Under the pieces are notes generated by a model. It worked only from the letters and a program-made list of their open reading frames with translations. It was not told the origin of the DNA and did no database searches. From Cylindrodendrum hubeiense (taxonomy: Eukaryota; Ascomycota; Sordariomycetes; Hypocreales; Nectriaceae), in the NCBI GenBank assembly GCA_014621425.1, contig JAANBB010000314.1, positions 1 to 48,698 on the forward strand: a DNA stretch of 48,698 nucleotides. The letters are read 5' to 3'. Of this stretch, positions 11,807 to 22,005 are shown one piece after another; position 1 is the stretch's first letter; each line of letters starts with the position of its first letter. The position numbers and the translations under genes are program-made.

Positions 11807-12175
11807 AGGAGCTTCGTATCTGGTGTACGGTAAGGAGAGCAAGAGAAATAGTGATTGGCTAGATGGCTGGGCGGACAAGCCGACAGAGTCCGTGTAAATA
11901 GGGCCGCATAGATTAGAGAGTCTGCGAGCCCGAACAATTGTACAGGTTTCCTTTGGTTGACGGTCTGTGTTTGTACATTCATGGTGTTGGGTGATACTAT
12001 GACCAAGACATTTCAACATACCCTGTACCATTTGCGAGTGGGAGGAGCGAAGTACCTCGCCAAAAATTGACAAACCTCGTCAACCCCACCATGAGAGAGT
12101 GAGTGATCGCATCAACACCACGTCTAACTCGGCAACCATTTTTTTTTGTAGGCCTGTCCATCCATTCAATTCGCC
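11807..12175. promoter_or_regulatory. Intergenic, nuo-40 3' flank and EFM5 leader with a predicted 5' UTR intron
   Basis: No gene recognised. Bases 12099-12151 have all the marks of a 53-nt intron: donor GTGAGT, branch-like tctaact and a T-run acceptor ending tttgtag. It would sit in the EFM5 5' leader. An ATG at 12091, in good context (ccaccatgag), precedes it and would open an upstream reading frame. Confidence 0.45.
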
Positions 12176-13579
12176 ATGTATGACAGCGATGATGAGCCCA
12201 TGTAAGGAGGCGTCTCTGTTCTGTTCCTGCCTCCAAGCCCCAGTTCCTCAAGGAACCTGCTCATCCGATTCGTCCGCTGACACACGATGTCACAGAACGC
12301 TCTCAAGCCACGCGCTGGCCGCGCTGGCCGAGTTCCAAGCCGAAAAGGACGTCCGCCAACAAAACTTCGAGAAGCTCAAGACCGGGATCACGACCGGGGC
12401 CGGAGCTGGGCCCGAGGCCGGGGGCCTTGCTGCGACGGCGGCGGACGACGACGAGCCGCTGTCCATGTCGACGTTTGCCGAGGATTGGAACGAGTCGCAG
12501 TTTTGGGTACGTAAAGTTGCATCTGCCAAGCTCGACATGCCTCCAACCTGGCCCTTCAGCGACGAGATGGGTGGTGCAGCTGAACTGGTCAACTCCAACT
12601 ACTAATTCTTGGCGGCTGTCGGGCTGGCGGAGATGGCTTCGTGATCGGCTCCCCATTACATATTCATTACGTACATGCGACTCCTTGGCCAGACACCATG
12701 CTCCCCTCTCTCCCGTTGGCCACTCAAGAGTTTGAGTTGACCAGGAATAAGTCTTGGCTTACAGCACAGCAGTTATTGACGCGCCGTGCCTCATAGTACT
12801 CTGACGAGTCAGCAAACGTCCTAGCCGAACAGCTCCTCGATGGCGCTTCGTCTTCGACCACCATCGGCGTCCTGTCAACCCCGAGTGCCTTTATTGCCCT
12901 CAAGAACATCGTGGTGAGTTCCGAAGCGGTCTTTGATGCCACTTTCCGAAAGCAAACTGCTGGGGAAAGAAAACGGGTTGCTGACTGGTTGGGCGCTTCG
13001 TGGGAATTAGAGAAAGCAGCCCGCCAAAGACCGGCCTAAGTTGGTCTTGTTTGAGCACGACAATCGCTTCAACGTCTTTCCCGAGTTTGTTTTTTACGAC
13101 TACCAGCAGCCCCTCAAGCTTCCAGGTAACCACTGCCGCTTCTCTCCCAGGAACTCGGCCCGGACCATTCATCCCAACTGACTGATTTGCTTAGGTGAGC
13201 TGAAAGGGACCCTGGACAGCGTCATCATCGACCCGCCCTTCTTCAACGACGACTGCCAGACTAAATGTTCGTCATATTCTTCCAGCTTGCCAACAGAACT
13301 GTGTATCCCCCACCACCTCTCCTTTGCTGATATGACACTGCTCCAGTTGCCCTCACCGCGAGGTGGCTCCTGAAGCCCTCTCCATCACCGGCTTCCTTGC
13401 CTCGCGTCATCGTCTGCACCGGCGAGACAATGGCTGATATTGTCACGAAGCTCTATCGCTCTTTTGAGGTCCGCTCAACCACCTTTGAGCCCGCCCATTC
13501 GGGTACCCTGAGCAACCACTACTATTGCTATGCCAGCTTCGAATGTCCTAGCTGGACATGGCGGCCAGAGACGGACTGA
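12176..13579 (+). CDS. EFM5: Protein-lysine N-methyltransferase Efm5 (EEF1AKMT1 type, 257 aa, 6 exons)
   Basis: Yeast Efm5 methylates Lys79 of elongation factor eEF1A using S-adenosylmethionine. Coding exons are 12176-12201, 12296-12506, 12797-12913, 13011-13125, 13195-13266 and 13347-13579. The N-terminus MYDSDDEPITLSSHALAALA and the AEDWNESQFWYSDE block are characteristic of the family. The N6-adenine-MTase-like catalytic motif DPPF lies at residues 169-172 (VIIDPPFFNDDCQTK), and the C-terminus has RVIVCTGETM and FEPAHSGTLSNHYYCYASF. Intron 2 is long (290 nt), and intron 5 uses a GTTCGT donor. For intron 3 the acceptor attag gives RKQPAKDRPK; an acceptor a few codons downstream would also keep frame. 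The gene is convergent with UBP8. Confidence 0.92.
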
Positions 13580-13997
13580 TTCGCCCATAGACTCGACCAA
13601 GATCTGGACAGGGTCTCTATACTCATTGCACAACCACAGTGATCCTCGTCTCTCATCAAAGCTCTTGAGCCGATAATCCCCTGCAGAAGCCAGCGCGCTG
13701 CTAAAGCAATACGGGCCAACTATCGTCCATCACAAGCCCAGAGGCCACATGCACCCTTTACGCTCGAGCTTCATATCAGTCTTCAATGATTTCCCGTGGA
13801 GGTGCTCAATTCCAAACTATGCGCCGAGCTATGCATCCCGAGTTCGGGTGTCTGTGTCTTTGCTCTCCCAGAGTGTATTTTGTCTTGAATATCCGTTGAC
13901 GCCGGTCTAGTGCCTTGCCTCGTCCTCCCCTTCCCGCATATGTATCTCCTCCTTCAACCACATATTGGCCCTCTTCCATTCCCACCAAAGTTTGGCT
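13580..13997. other. Convergent intergenic region between EFM5 and UBP8
   Basis: This 418-bp interval presumably holds both 3' UTRs. I see no gene or repeat in it. Confidence 0.5.
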
Positions 13998-15923
13998 TTA
14001 TGCGAGGGAGCGGATGATGTAGAATAATAGGTACGCTTGTGCGCCGAGGACCTCGGACAAGCTCGCAAGCTCCACCTTGTGATCGTTGAATTTGAACCAC
14101 TGAGACATAGGTTAGCAAACACTGTAATCCTGCCAAACCCGTTTCATCTTTATCGACTCACCTGATCTCCAACTCTGCAATACGATACGTAGTGACCAGT
14201 CTCGATCTCACCCACGTGGACCACCACACTCAAAAGGTCGTACGTGCATGACCGCTCTAGCTCTAAGTTTTCGCGGCTATCGCGACTGCGCACACGTTGC
14301 GTGTAAGGCAACATGTTTAGCTGCAGCGGAAACCGCACTCCATTGTCAATTTTGGACGCTGCCCGATCATGCCGGCCTTGTCGATATTCAAAGCGCTGCA
14401 AGCTGTTAGCTTCACCGTCTTCTTGTGACATCCATGCGTGTTTGGTCGTAGCAAACTCACCTTAAGCTGTACGGATAGGACGTTTGGAAGACGCTTGATG
14501 GTGGTGTGTCTCCTGGCTTGTTGGGTTCCCTTGCAATGATTACATCGGTACTCGCACTTATCAGACTTGATGTACTCCTCATCTAGACACTCCTTCAATG
14601 TCAGGGCGGGCTTTTTCTGGCCAGTTTTCCTAATTCGTTTCTGAACCAGGTGGTCTAACCCCAAACTCAGGTCTAAGAATGACTGGACCGAATTGCTTGT
14701 TCCGTTGCAGTTCTGGCACGTTGTCGTTGTTAGCATTTTGCCGTAGAAGGTCTGGTGAATAATGCAGTTGCAGCTATGCTCGCTTCCACTCTCAGGCTTC
14801 TTGCCGTCACCAGTCCGCTCGTGAAGCTCTTCAGCTAGGAATTGGAAGAACTCGTGAGCATCCTGCTCCTTAGTAGTCACCAGGTTTTCAAACGCCTTCC
14901 TCTCTGAAATCCAGAATCCCGACAGGATATTTGCAGCAGTATACCCATTAGTGTTTTCGAGCGCATAAAAGTCTTGGAACATGTCGTCCATGGCGCAGCT
15001 TAGGCAGTGAGGCACTTGGCAGTCATTGCTGTGGTGCCCGTCGCTGAGGTAAAAGTTCCGAAGTAGGGGGTTATGAAGGAAACTTTGAAGAACAACGTTC
15101 TGGTAGCAGGTGGCGCCTGCATTGTAGATGCCCCGGAGACCGTTTGCGCGGCATGAGGCGATGGTTGTGTTGGAGGAGATGTAGCGAGGGTCTTCCTTAA
15201 TGGAGTCGGTGAAGAGCTCGTCATGTTTTCTCTTGCGACCTACTGTGGAATAAGTTAGTTGATGATGTTGGCAGAGCAGCGTCTTGTTCAGGTGGGATAT
15301 GGTAATTAACAATGCGAGGGAGAGAAGGTTTGCGACTCCCAAAATCCGTCGCCATGAGCGTACTTACTGGTGAAAGAGCCCGTTCCGATTTTGCGCACTC
15401 GAAGCTCTTCGAGGGTTGGGTCCCAGACTAGGTCGTCACATATCTGACAATACAGAGACCCGCTCCGGGAATCGACGTCTATGCCAAGTTAGCAATAGAA
15501 ACGGTAGTGGCTTGGATATACACGCACAGAATCGATGCGACTTCTTGGTCCCATGTTTTAATCGATCGTCTTCGGAAACGGTCGTCGGGCATTGTAGGCA
15601 CAGATAATTGGAAGTGAGGGAGGTGACGGGGCGGCCTTCTTGGTTGGTCGAAGTCTGGGGGACGATCGGGGTAGCGTCGAAGATGCCGCGAAGGATCATC
15701 TTGTAGTGGGCGATGGAGCTGTTCATGACTTCCTGGCCTTGGCCAAAGAGAAGCTGCACATGTTCTGCAAAGCGGTTAGAAGGGGAGATGGGGGCTCATG
15801 GCGTTTTCAAAGGCTCGCCCAACAGAAGGGGATCGTACCACAGCCAAACATTGGCGACCCCGGGCTGGGGGACTTGACCTTGGCATTCTTGGGGGAAGCG
15901 GGAGTGGTTGGACGAGCCGACAT
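13998..15923 (-). CDS. UBP8: Ubiquitin C-terminal hydrolase Ubp8, SAGA deubiquitinase subunit (516 aa, 6 exons)
   Basis: Removes ubiquitin from histone H2B as part of the SAGA DUB module (with Sgf11, Sus1 and Sgf73). Minus-strand exons are 15839-15923, 15528-15764, 15368-15478, 14461-15242, 14162-14395 and 13998-14099. An N-terminal ZnF-UBP region holds YLCLQC and SLYCQICDDLVWD. The USP domain has the Cys box NAGATCYQN (Cys190), DAHEFFQF, a Zn-binding pair CQNC/CNHC, the His box ETGHYVSYCR (His473) and WFKFNDHKV with Asn488 as third catalytic residue. As I recall, yeast Ubp8 also uses Asn there rather than the usual Asp. The C-terminus ends AYLLFYIIRSLA. Intron 3 has two acceptors 3 nt apart (CAG at 15243, TAG at 15240), so residue counts may be one lower. 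A downstream-shifted start is unlikely because MSARPTTP is the first ATG in frame. Confidence 0.94.
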
Positions 15924-17432
15924 GATGAGAGCTACCCGGGCTAGTTGGGTAGTCGCGATAACGGGAGGATGTATGGAGCAGAGAGCCCGGGTGTAGGCAG
16001 AGGAAGAGGCGATGCAGGCTAGACGATGACTGGCGGCGAGGGTGCGTCGCGGTGATTGCGGGTGGCGACCAAGGCGGTGGTCGTGTAATTCGGACGACTG
16101 TTTGGTATTGCGACTCGGGGGTGGGTTCGCGACTAATCGAGGGAGGATGTTCGCCCGTTCGGTTCGAGGAGGCGAAGCCAATAGCAATTCCCAATTGCAG
16201 AGGCGGGATCGGCGGGCAGGCTTGGTTACAGCATCGTCAGTTTCATAGAACCTCACGGAGGGGAGCAAGCGTCGCCGAAGTACAGAGACATGACGGATGC
16301 TCGCGCATGCAAGAAACAAAACATACACTTTAACCAAATCCTTACGGCGACAAGTGGAGGCGTCGACAGGATACGATAGCTCACGACTGGAGGATGGGAT
16401 GGAGGCAGATCACCGAGATGCCGAACGACGGATGCCAAACAGCGAGCGGCGACACGGGTGCAAAGAAGCCAGCGATGGTGACGAAGCTCTCTTGTTCAGC
16501 AGTGCAGACGGCCAGGTTGAGCTGGCGACATTGGAATTGAAAAGAAAATGGGAGCCAAGGAACGGAACCGGAGGCACAAGAAGAAGTAAAGAATCGATAC
16601 TGTGATGGTGGATGGGTGATAGATGGCGGAGAGAGAAGTTAATGGCGAGGCAGGTACGCAGCATGGGCTAATTTGTGGTTGGCTGGTAGGTACCTCCTGA
16701 CGTAGAAAAGGTACGGAAGGTACCGACCGTGACGGGCACGCGCCGGCTGTCCCTTGTCTCGTGTGAAATGTCACAGCAGGAGAGACTTGCGCACGGTCAT
16801 GCAAGGGAAGCCCCGATAAGATAAGAAAGTATCGGGCGCGCCACTGCAGGCCGCTAATTAACAAGTGAAGCCCTCTGCTAGCCTGCATTTTTTTAGCGGG
16901 CCGCCCCCCGCTGAAGCCAGCAGCTCCAGCCAAGGTCCACTGGAGTTTAGTGGCTGACCCTGCTGAACAGGCCGGGTCCTCAGTGATCGAAGCAACTCTC
17001 AATGGCTAATCCAGAGGGAGTAGACCTTGGGCCGAGGCTTTCCATGCTTTTCCTTGGTTGGTAATAAGTTGGATGCCACAGAGAGGAGTAAACTACTCAC
17101 AAGCCGAATGACGACAACCCCTTCCTTGTACTAGAAACCCGAAGGCGACTGAACACCTTCTTCTGCTTCTCTCCACCTCTTCACAATATCCTCTGCCTCC
17201 TTTAACGTCGTTTCCTTCTCCCATCCCAGTTTCGGCTCCGTCTCGGCTCCTGTCCCGTACCCCACAACCCACCGAGGTTACCGTCCCCGGCCTCCGGCCC
17301 CGGGCCTTCCCCGACCAATCTCCGGAGCATCTCCGGACTCCAACCTTGGCTCTACATCCTCAACCCCTCTGAGGCGTAAGAGATACTTAAACAACCTGAA
17401 TAAATACATACCCGAGTCCATAGTCGTCCCCC
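15924..17432. other. Intergenic between divergent UBP8 and the LACTB2-like gene
   Basis: The 1.5-kb interval is without a recognisable gene. Open frames of up to about 170 codons exist on both strands, but they have no conserved motif, lack good starts and read through promoter-like sequence. Bases 16680-16725 carry several taggtacc/ggtacc elements. The last 300 bp (17150-17432) are strongly CT-rich, as expected of the leader of the downstream gene. Confidence 0.45.
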
Positions 17433-18308
17433 ATGGCTGCACAACTCATCGCTCTCCCCGCCGTGGAGCGTCTCAGCCCCGCCTGCATTCGTATCCTAGG
17501 CGGAAACCCGGGAAAGTTCACCCTGCAGGGCACCAATACATATCTGCTCGGCACCGGCCGCCGGCGTATCCTCATCGATACGGGCGAGGGTCGGAAGGCC
17601 TGGATCTCCTCCATCAAGTCCACCCTCGAGCAGGAGAACGCGACCATCGACACGGCCCTCATCACGCACTGGCATGGCGACCATACTGGCGGCATCAAGG
17701 ACCTCCTCAGCCTCTCTCCGCAAACTAGTATCTATAAGAACCATCCGGACCCAGGTCAGCTCGATATCACCGATGGGCAGCAGTTCTGTGTTGAAGGCGC
17801 CAGCTTGACGGCGTCTCACACTCCGGGCCACACCGCCGACCATTTTGTCTTCGTCATGAAAGAGGAAGATGCCATGTTCACTGCTGATAATGTCCTTGGT
17901 CATGGCACAGCCGTGTTTGAGGACATGGCCACATACCTACAAAGCCTTGAGCAGATGCGACCCATGTTTAAAGGCCGGGCCTACCCCGGACACGGCCCTG
18001 TCATCGAGGACGGGCCGGCCAAAATATCCGAATATATTGCCCATCGGCGGCAGCGGGAGGACCAGGTTGTTCAGACGTTGGCGCTCCGCCGTAATAATAG
18101 GACGGAGAGTCCTGCCACTATGACGACGGCGCCGACCTGGACTGCCATGGAGTTGGTCAAGATTATCTACAAAGACGTGCCTGAGGGGCTCCACCAAGCT
18201 GCTTGTGGTGGTGTATGTCAGATCCTGCATAAGCTCGAGGGCGAAGGGCGTGTTTCACAGCAGGGAGATAAGTGGCTGCTGGTGGCTGATGGCCGTTCTT
18301 CCCTCTGA
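17433..18308 (+). CDS. Metallo-beta-lactamase-fold hydrolase, LACTB2-like (291 aa, intronless)
   Basis: MBL-fold hydrolase with the LACTB2 architecture; human LACTB2 is a mitochondrial endoribonuclease. The N-terminal MBL domain shows the metal site: H79, H81, D83 and H84 (THWHGDHTGG), H133 (SHTPGHTADH), D151 (FTADN) and H186 (YPGHG). A C-terminal winged-helix region follows (LVKIIYKDVP to CQILHKLEGEGRVSQQGDKW). Related fungal enzymes act as discrete thioesterases next to non-reducing polyketide synthases, but there is no PKS here, so the housekeeping LACTB2 role is more likely. The substrate is not determined by sequence. There is one exon and no frame problem. No targeting signal is obvious in MAAQLIALPAVERLSPACIR. 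Confidence 0.9.
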   Translation: MAAQLIALPAVERLSPACIRILGGNPGKFTLQGTNTYLLGTGRRRILIDTGEGRKAWISSIKSTLEQENATIDTALITHWHGDHTGGIKDLLSLSPQTSIYKNHPDPGQLDITDGQQFCVEGASLTASHTPGHTADHFVFVMKEEDAMFTADNVLGHGTAVFEDMATYLQSLEQMRPMFKGRAYPGHGPVIEDGPAKISEYIAHRRQREDQVVQTLALRRNNRTESPATMTTAPTWTAMELVKIIYKDVPEGLHQAACGGVCQILHKLEGEGRVSQQGDKWLLVADGRSSL

Positions 18309-18788
18309 CATTGATTGTCTGCAATGCAAACCTCGAAGTATTCAATACGATGACCGCATCATTTTGTGCTTGGGCTCGAACCAAACATGGTCTCACATCG
18401 CTTCCTTCCCGTGAGGTCTGTGCCCTGAAACAAAACCGTAAAGCCAAGTGCTTACACCAGCTTCGCACACATGATAAGCTGATGGGTGGCTGGTAATTGT
18501 AGAGTTCATCCTGCCTACTATTACGGAAGTTTGTCAGATTTGTACACAGTCCTTATAGTTGACAGCAACCTTAATCTTTTATTTTCACATTAGGGCGATG
18601 GAGATGTGAGCTCTTCGCCACACAGCCCCAGATCACTGTGTTACGAGGCTTTAAAGGTGAGTAGGTTTGACAGGAGTAGTAGTTATCCATTTCGGGGACA
18701 GCTACTTTTATGGTTACAGCAACTTGACAGCCTCATGTCACCGGACAAAGCGCCAAGGCATTCCGAGGGCATCTGGGTGCAGGTGATC

Positions 18789-19294
18789 TTAATCAACGCC
18801 GCGATTGGGCAATGTGGCTGGGTGAGGCACGGAGAAGCTACTTATTCCATCCATCACAGACGAAGAGGAGGGTTGCTCGGCAGCTTCGGATGACGTCGCA
18901 TGGTCTTCCATCAACCACCCAGGATCGGTGATGGTGGGTGGGGAACCACGACCCACGAGTCCTGCCGTTCTATTACGGAATAGGGCATCGGTGGATGGTC
19001 CATCAGACGCATGGCCTAATGCAGCCACTTGCGAGAATCCGCCTGGAAAAGGCGGTCTTGACGACGGCACCACCGCTTGGTAATTAGCCCCCGGTTCGCC
19101 GTTCCATTAGGCAGTAGCAGGGTGGCGATGGTTGTGGTGATAGCCTCATCGTCAGTACGTATAACCCCGGCGACGTCGGCGGAATCCGCGGGAACGATGA
19201 AGAAGAAGAATTCACGAAGTAGTTTTGCTGTGGATAAGACTAGGAACACCGCTAGTAGTGCGCAATGCGTTATTGAGTAGCCGCGCAGTCGCAT
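18789..19294 (-). CDS. Candidate small secreted or membrane protein, two exons (129 aa), unrecognised
   Basis: I do not recognise this protein. ATG at 19294 opens MRLRGYSITHCALLAVFLVL, a plausible signal peptide or anchor, followed by KLLREFFFFIVPADSADVAG. A 116-nt intron (19043-19158, donor GTACTG, acceptor ttttccag, internal ctaat) joins exon 19159-19294 to exon 18789-19042 in phase. The second exon has GFSQVAALGHASDGPSTDAL and a Ser-rich end, stopping at TAA 18789-18791. Against it: the intron was chosen to join two frames, codon use in exon 1 is rich in CTA/TTA/ATA unlike neighbours, and open frames of this size occur by chance in this GC-rich DNA. Confidence 0.22.
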
Positions 19295-20233
19295 TGTACT
19301 CGGAGAGATATCGGACTGGAAAGAGAGCGGGATTACGTTCAGTGTGAAACGGCCATCCCTGCTTCCCTCGCCATTCCGGTAGCTAGGATCGGTCCGGGAA
19401 TCACTTTTGAGGTTCTAGAATTACCAGGTTTTACGGCACTCCTCATCCCAGCCCTAGGATGCCATTCCCGATGCCGGTTCATCCCCGCAGAGTCATACGA
19501 CATGTCTCAACAGCCGCCGGTATCCGGTCCGAGGCCCAGATATTGACGACGAGGGTTCGCAAAGGGCGGACTCCCGGAACATTCGGACGACTTGGTTGCA
19601 GGTGCGCCTGTTGACGCACAACTCGGCACGCTGTTGGCGTCTTGGCGTCTTGGTAAGGTATAACAAAGGCCGCATCTGGGCAGCAAAATGAAAAACGCAC
19701 AACGCACCCTCCGGCTTTTCGATATCACAAGTGGAGCCAGCCGGCAACGGCGTCGCGATTTTTGACGACCAAAGGCCGAGGGAGGCGGCCGGCAGCGGGG
19801 ACGTCTCCACCGCCTGTCCAGTCTTTTTTCCCTTCTTCTTTTTGTCGCTCCTCCATGTCAATGCTTGGGCACATGACTACATGGGCACCAACCCACTCGT
19901 GAAAGGATGGGGCTATTGTGTTAGTGCCAGGGTACATATGCAGCTTTGTAAACAGGTACAAGGCAAAGCTGCCTGCAATGCTGGAAAATGCATGTACAGT
20001 CATGCTTAAGGAACCGACGAAATTCGTAGCGTCCACCTGACAAACCCGGCAACGACACACTATCTGCTTATGCGGAATCTTCATCATGTAGGGCTGGGGC
20101 GAACTAGACCAAGCAGAAAAGACCCCACCACCGGTTTATTTGCCATTTGAGTCATACCGGAGGTTTCCTGTCTCGTTCGCAGCCAAGGGCATGCATGCTC
20201 CGATAGGACAACCTTGGTGCTTTTGATATGGGA

Positions 20234-20268
20234 GGAGGTGGTGGTTGGAGGTGGTGGTTGGAGGTGGG
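20234..20268. repeat. 13-bp GGT-rich tandem repeat (about 2.7 copies)
   Basis: Two exact copies and one partial copy of ggaggtggtggtt. It is a low-complexity minisatellite in non-coding DNA. Confidence 0.8.
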
Positions 20269-21502
20269 ACAGGTTGGTATATCCGGAAGAATCGGGCAGT
20301 TCGGGGTCTCGGCGATGGCGGGACCACACGGCGGGTCTTGTCAATCATTGCCGTGGATGTCGACATGAATTTCAAACGTGAATGTGGCAGTGGAAGTGGC
20401 AGTGGAAGCTGAGGTTGACGTCGAACAGCAGGTGGTACGATCCAAGAGCCAGCATTGTCTCTACTCCATGGGCAGCAGACCAACTTGCATGAGACACACC
20501 GAACATGGGCCGTCCACATCCGTTGATAATGCTTCTGTAGGGGGTTCAAGCTGCGATAGTCATCGCCTACTCCGTATTGCCAGTGGGGGCGCTCCTAGCT
20601 CTAGCTCAATGAACGAGGACAAAGGTATCTGGTGTTGTTCAGTGAATCGTAAGCCAAGCGGCGCCCATCGGCTGGTGCTGTCAACCACATGAGAATCGCC
20701 CAGTCCCGCTCATCTGACCAGGAACGGGTTACGTCAGGATCACCTGGCTAAAGCGTAAGGCGGGGCTCGGAAACAGCCAGCCTGGGTAAATCAGAAGAGA
20801 AATGTAATAGGCTAGGGGAGGGCCGTCGGTGACTGACGAATAGATGCCGGCATAGCGGAAGCGGCGCGCGGCACGGCTTCACCACCTTCGAACCCTTGAG
20901 CGAGGTATGACGTGCTGGCTCCTTCAGCGCCGCAATGGTGCTCTAGTCAACTACACACACCGTCACAGTCCTGAAAGGAATCTTCTTGGTCGATGCTGGG
21001 TGTGTTGGTAAGCCACGCCACCATCCAGCCGAGCGTGCTGTAAGTATCCACGGCACGCCACGGGGGTCACACAAGCCCCAGCAACAGAGCCAGGAGGAGC
21101 CGCCAACTTACAAAGCGCCGGCCGGTCCCACCAGCTCCGTGGCGGGTACGGGTGGGTGTTGGACATGCAGGCGGGTGGGCGTGTGGTACATGCGTGTGTG
21201 TGTACCAGCATTTGTCGATCCGTCTGTGATATCGTCGTGGGTGAGGTCGGCCATGGCCCACGAGTACCTCGTCTGCGGTGCAAACAAGGCGCACCGCACT
21301 GGTACTCCATCATGATCCATCATGGCTCATCATGTCGTTCCGTCCCAAGACGGTACCACAAGCCATGTCTGCACATTGTACCTTTCTTCCTTCCTAGCCT
21401 CGTGCCCTCTGCCGTCGCCTCCAATGGTCCGCGAGGCCCCGAGGCCCCAAGTTCGTCATGTTCGAGTCAACCGGTCCTCATTCCCAATCCCATCCCCACC
21501 AG

Positions 21503-21542
21503 CCCGCCTGGTAACCCGCCTGGTAACCCGCCTGGTAACCCG
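21503..21542. repeat. 12-bp tandem repeat, three exact copies
   Basis: Three perfect copies of cccgcctggtaa followed by a partial fourth (cccg). It lies about 470 bp upstream of the YTP1 start codon in non-coding DNA. The exactness suggests recent expansion. Confidence 0.85.
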
Positions 21543-22005
21543 ATCCTACGGCCGACCCTTTGTCCCCCGTCCACTTACCGCACCTTCGAAGCAATTCGGA
21601 TGCTTCGGATCACTCAGAGGTCCATTCTTGGCTCTTCCTCTGCTCTCCAATGGCCCCGTCTACCGTTGTTCTGGGTCTCGGGTCCTTGGTTGCGTGAACC
21701 CCCCGTGAACCCTCGATGCCTTCAATGTCGAGTTAAAAGGCCCCGTCGCCACCCTTGGCCCGACAGCTGCCTTGACCCTCCCTACTACTTCATGTCATGA
21801 CGCCTCGGGAACTCGGCCCATCCTTAAACATCCTCCTAATTGTTCCGCCGAAATTGACCTCCTCAACGGAAATACTCAATCTCCCTCCAGTGAGAACCAT
21901 TCCTCTAACCTCGAGCTTCTGTTGCCGAGTTCTGCGCTTTGTCTATCTGTTCCAGCTTGGTGAAAGGGCAAGTCGGCCGAACACCGTCTGAAAGCACCAC
22001 TCTCA

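Larger units (their letters stand above)
18309..22005. other. Gene-poor stretch of 3.7 kb
   Basis: The largest gap between well-supported genes. It holds one weak two-exon candidate on the minus strand (18789-19294) and two short GC-rich tandem repeats (20234-20268 and 21503-21542). The last 400 bp are CT-rich and probably YTP1 leader. Open frames at 19493-19861, 20136-20549, 20378-20692, 21156-21800 and 21322-21708 have no conserved content; those I checked start with non-ATG codons, are low-complexity, or translate Pro/Ser/Arg-rich leader sequence. I see no tRNA or transposon. Confidence 0.5.

Noticed and set aside
15807..17002. Open frames upstream of UBP8 on both strands (up to 176 codons)
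   Set aside because: They contain no conserved motif, overlap the UBP8 leader and lie in promoter-like DNA.
17433..18308. Polyketide-synthase-associated MBL thioesterase
   Set aside because: The fold and motifs would allow it, but there is no polyketide synthase, oxygenase or transporter cluster nearby. The LACTB2-like housekeeping assignment is simpler.
21156..21800. 214-codon open frame upstream of YTP1
   Set aside because: Pro/Ser/Arg-rich translation of CT-rich leader with a minisatellite; no conserved block.
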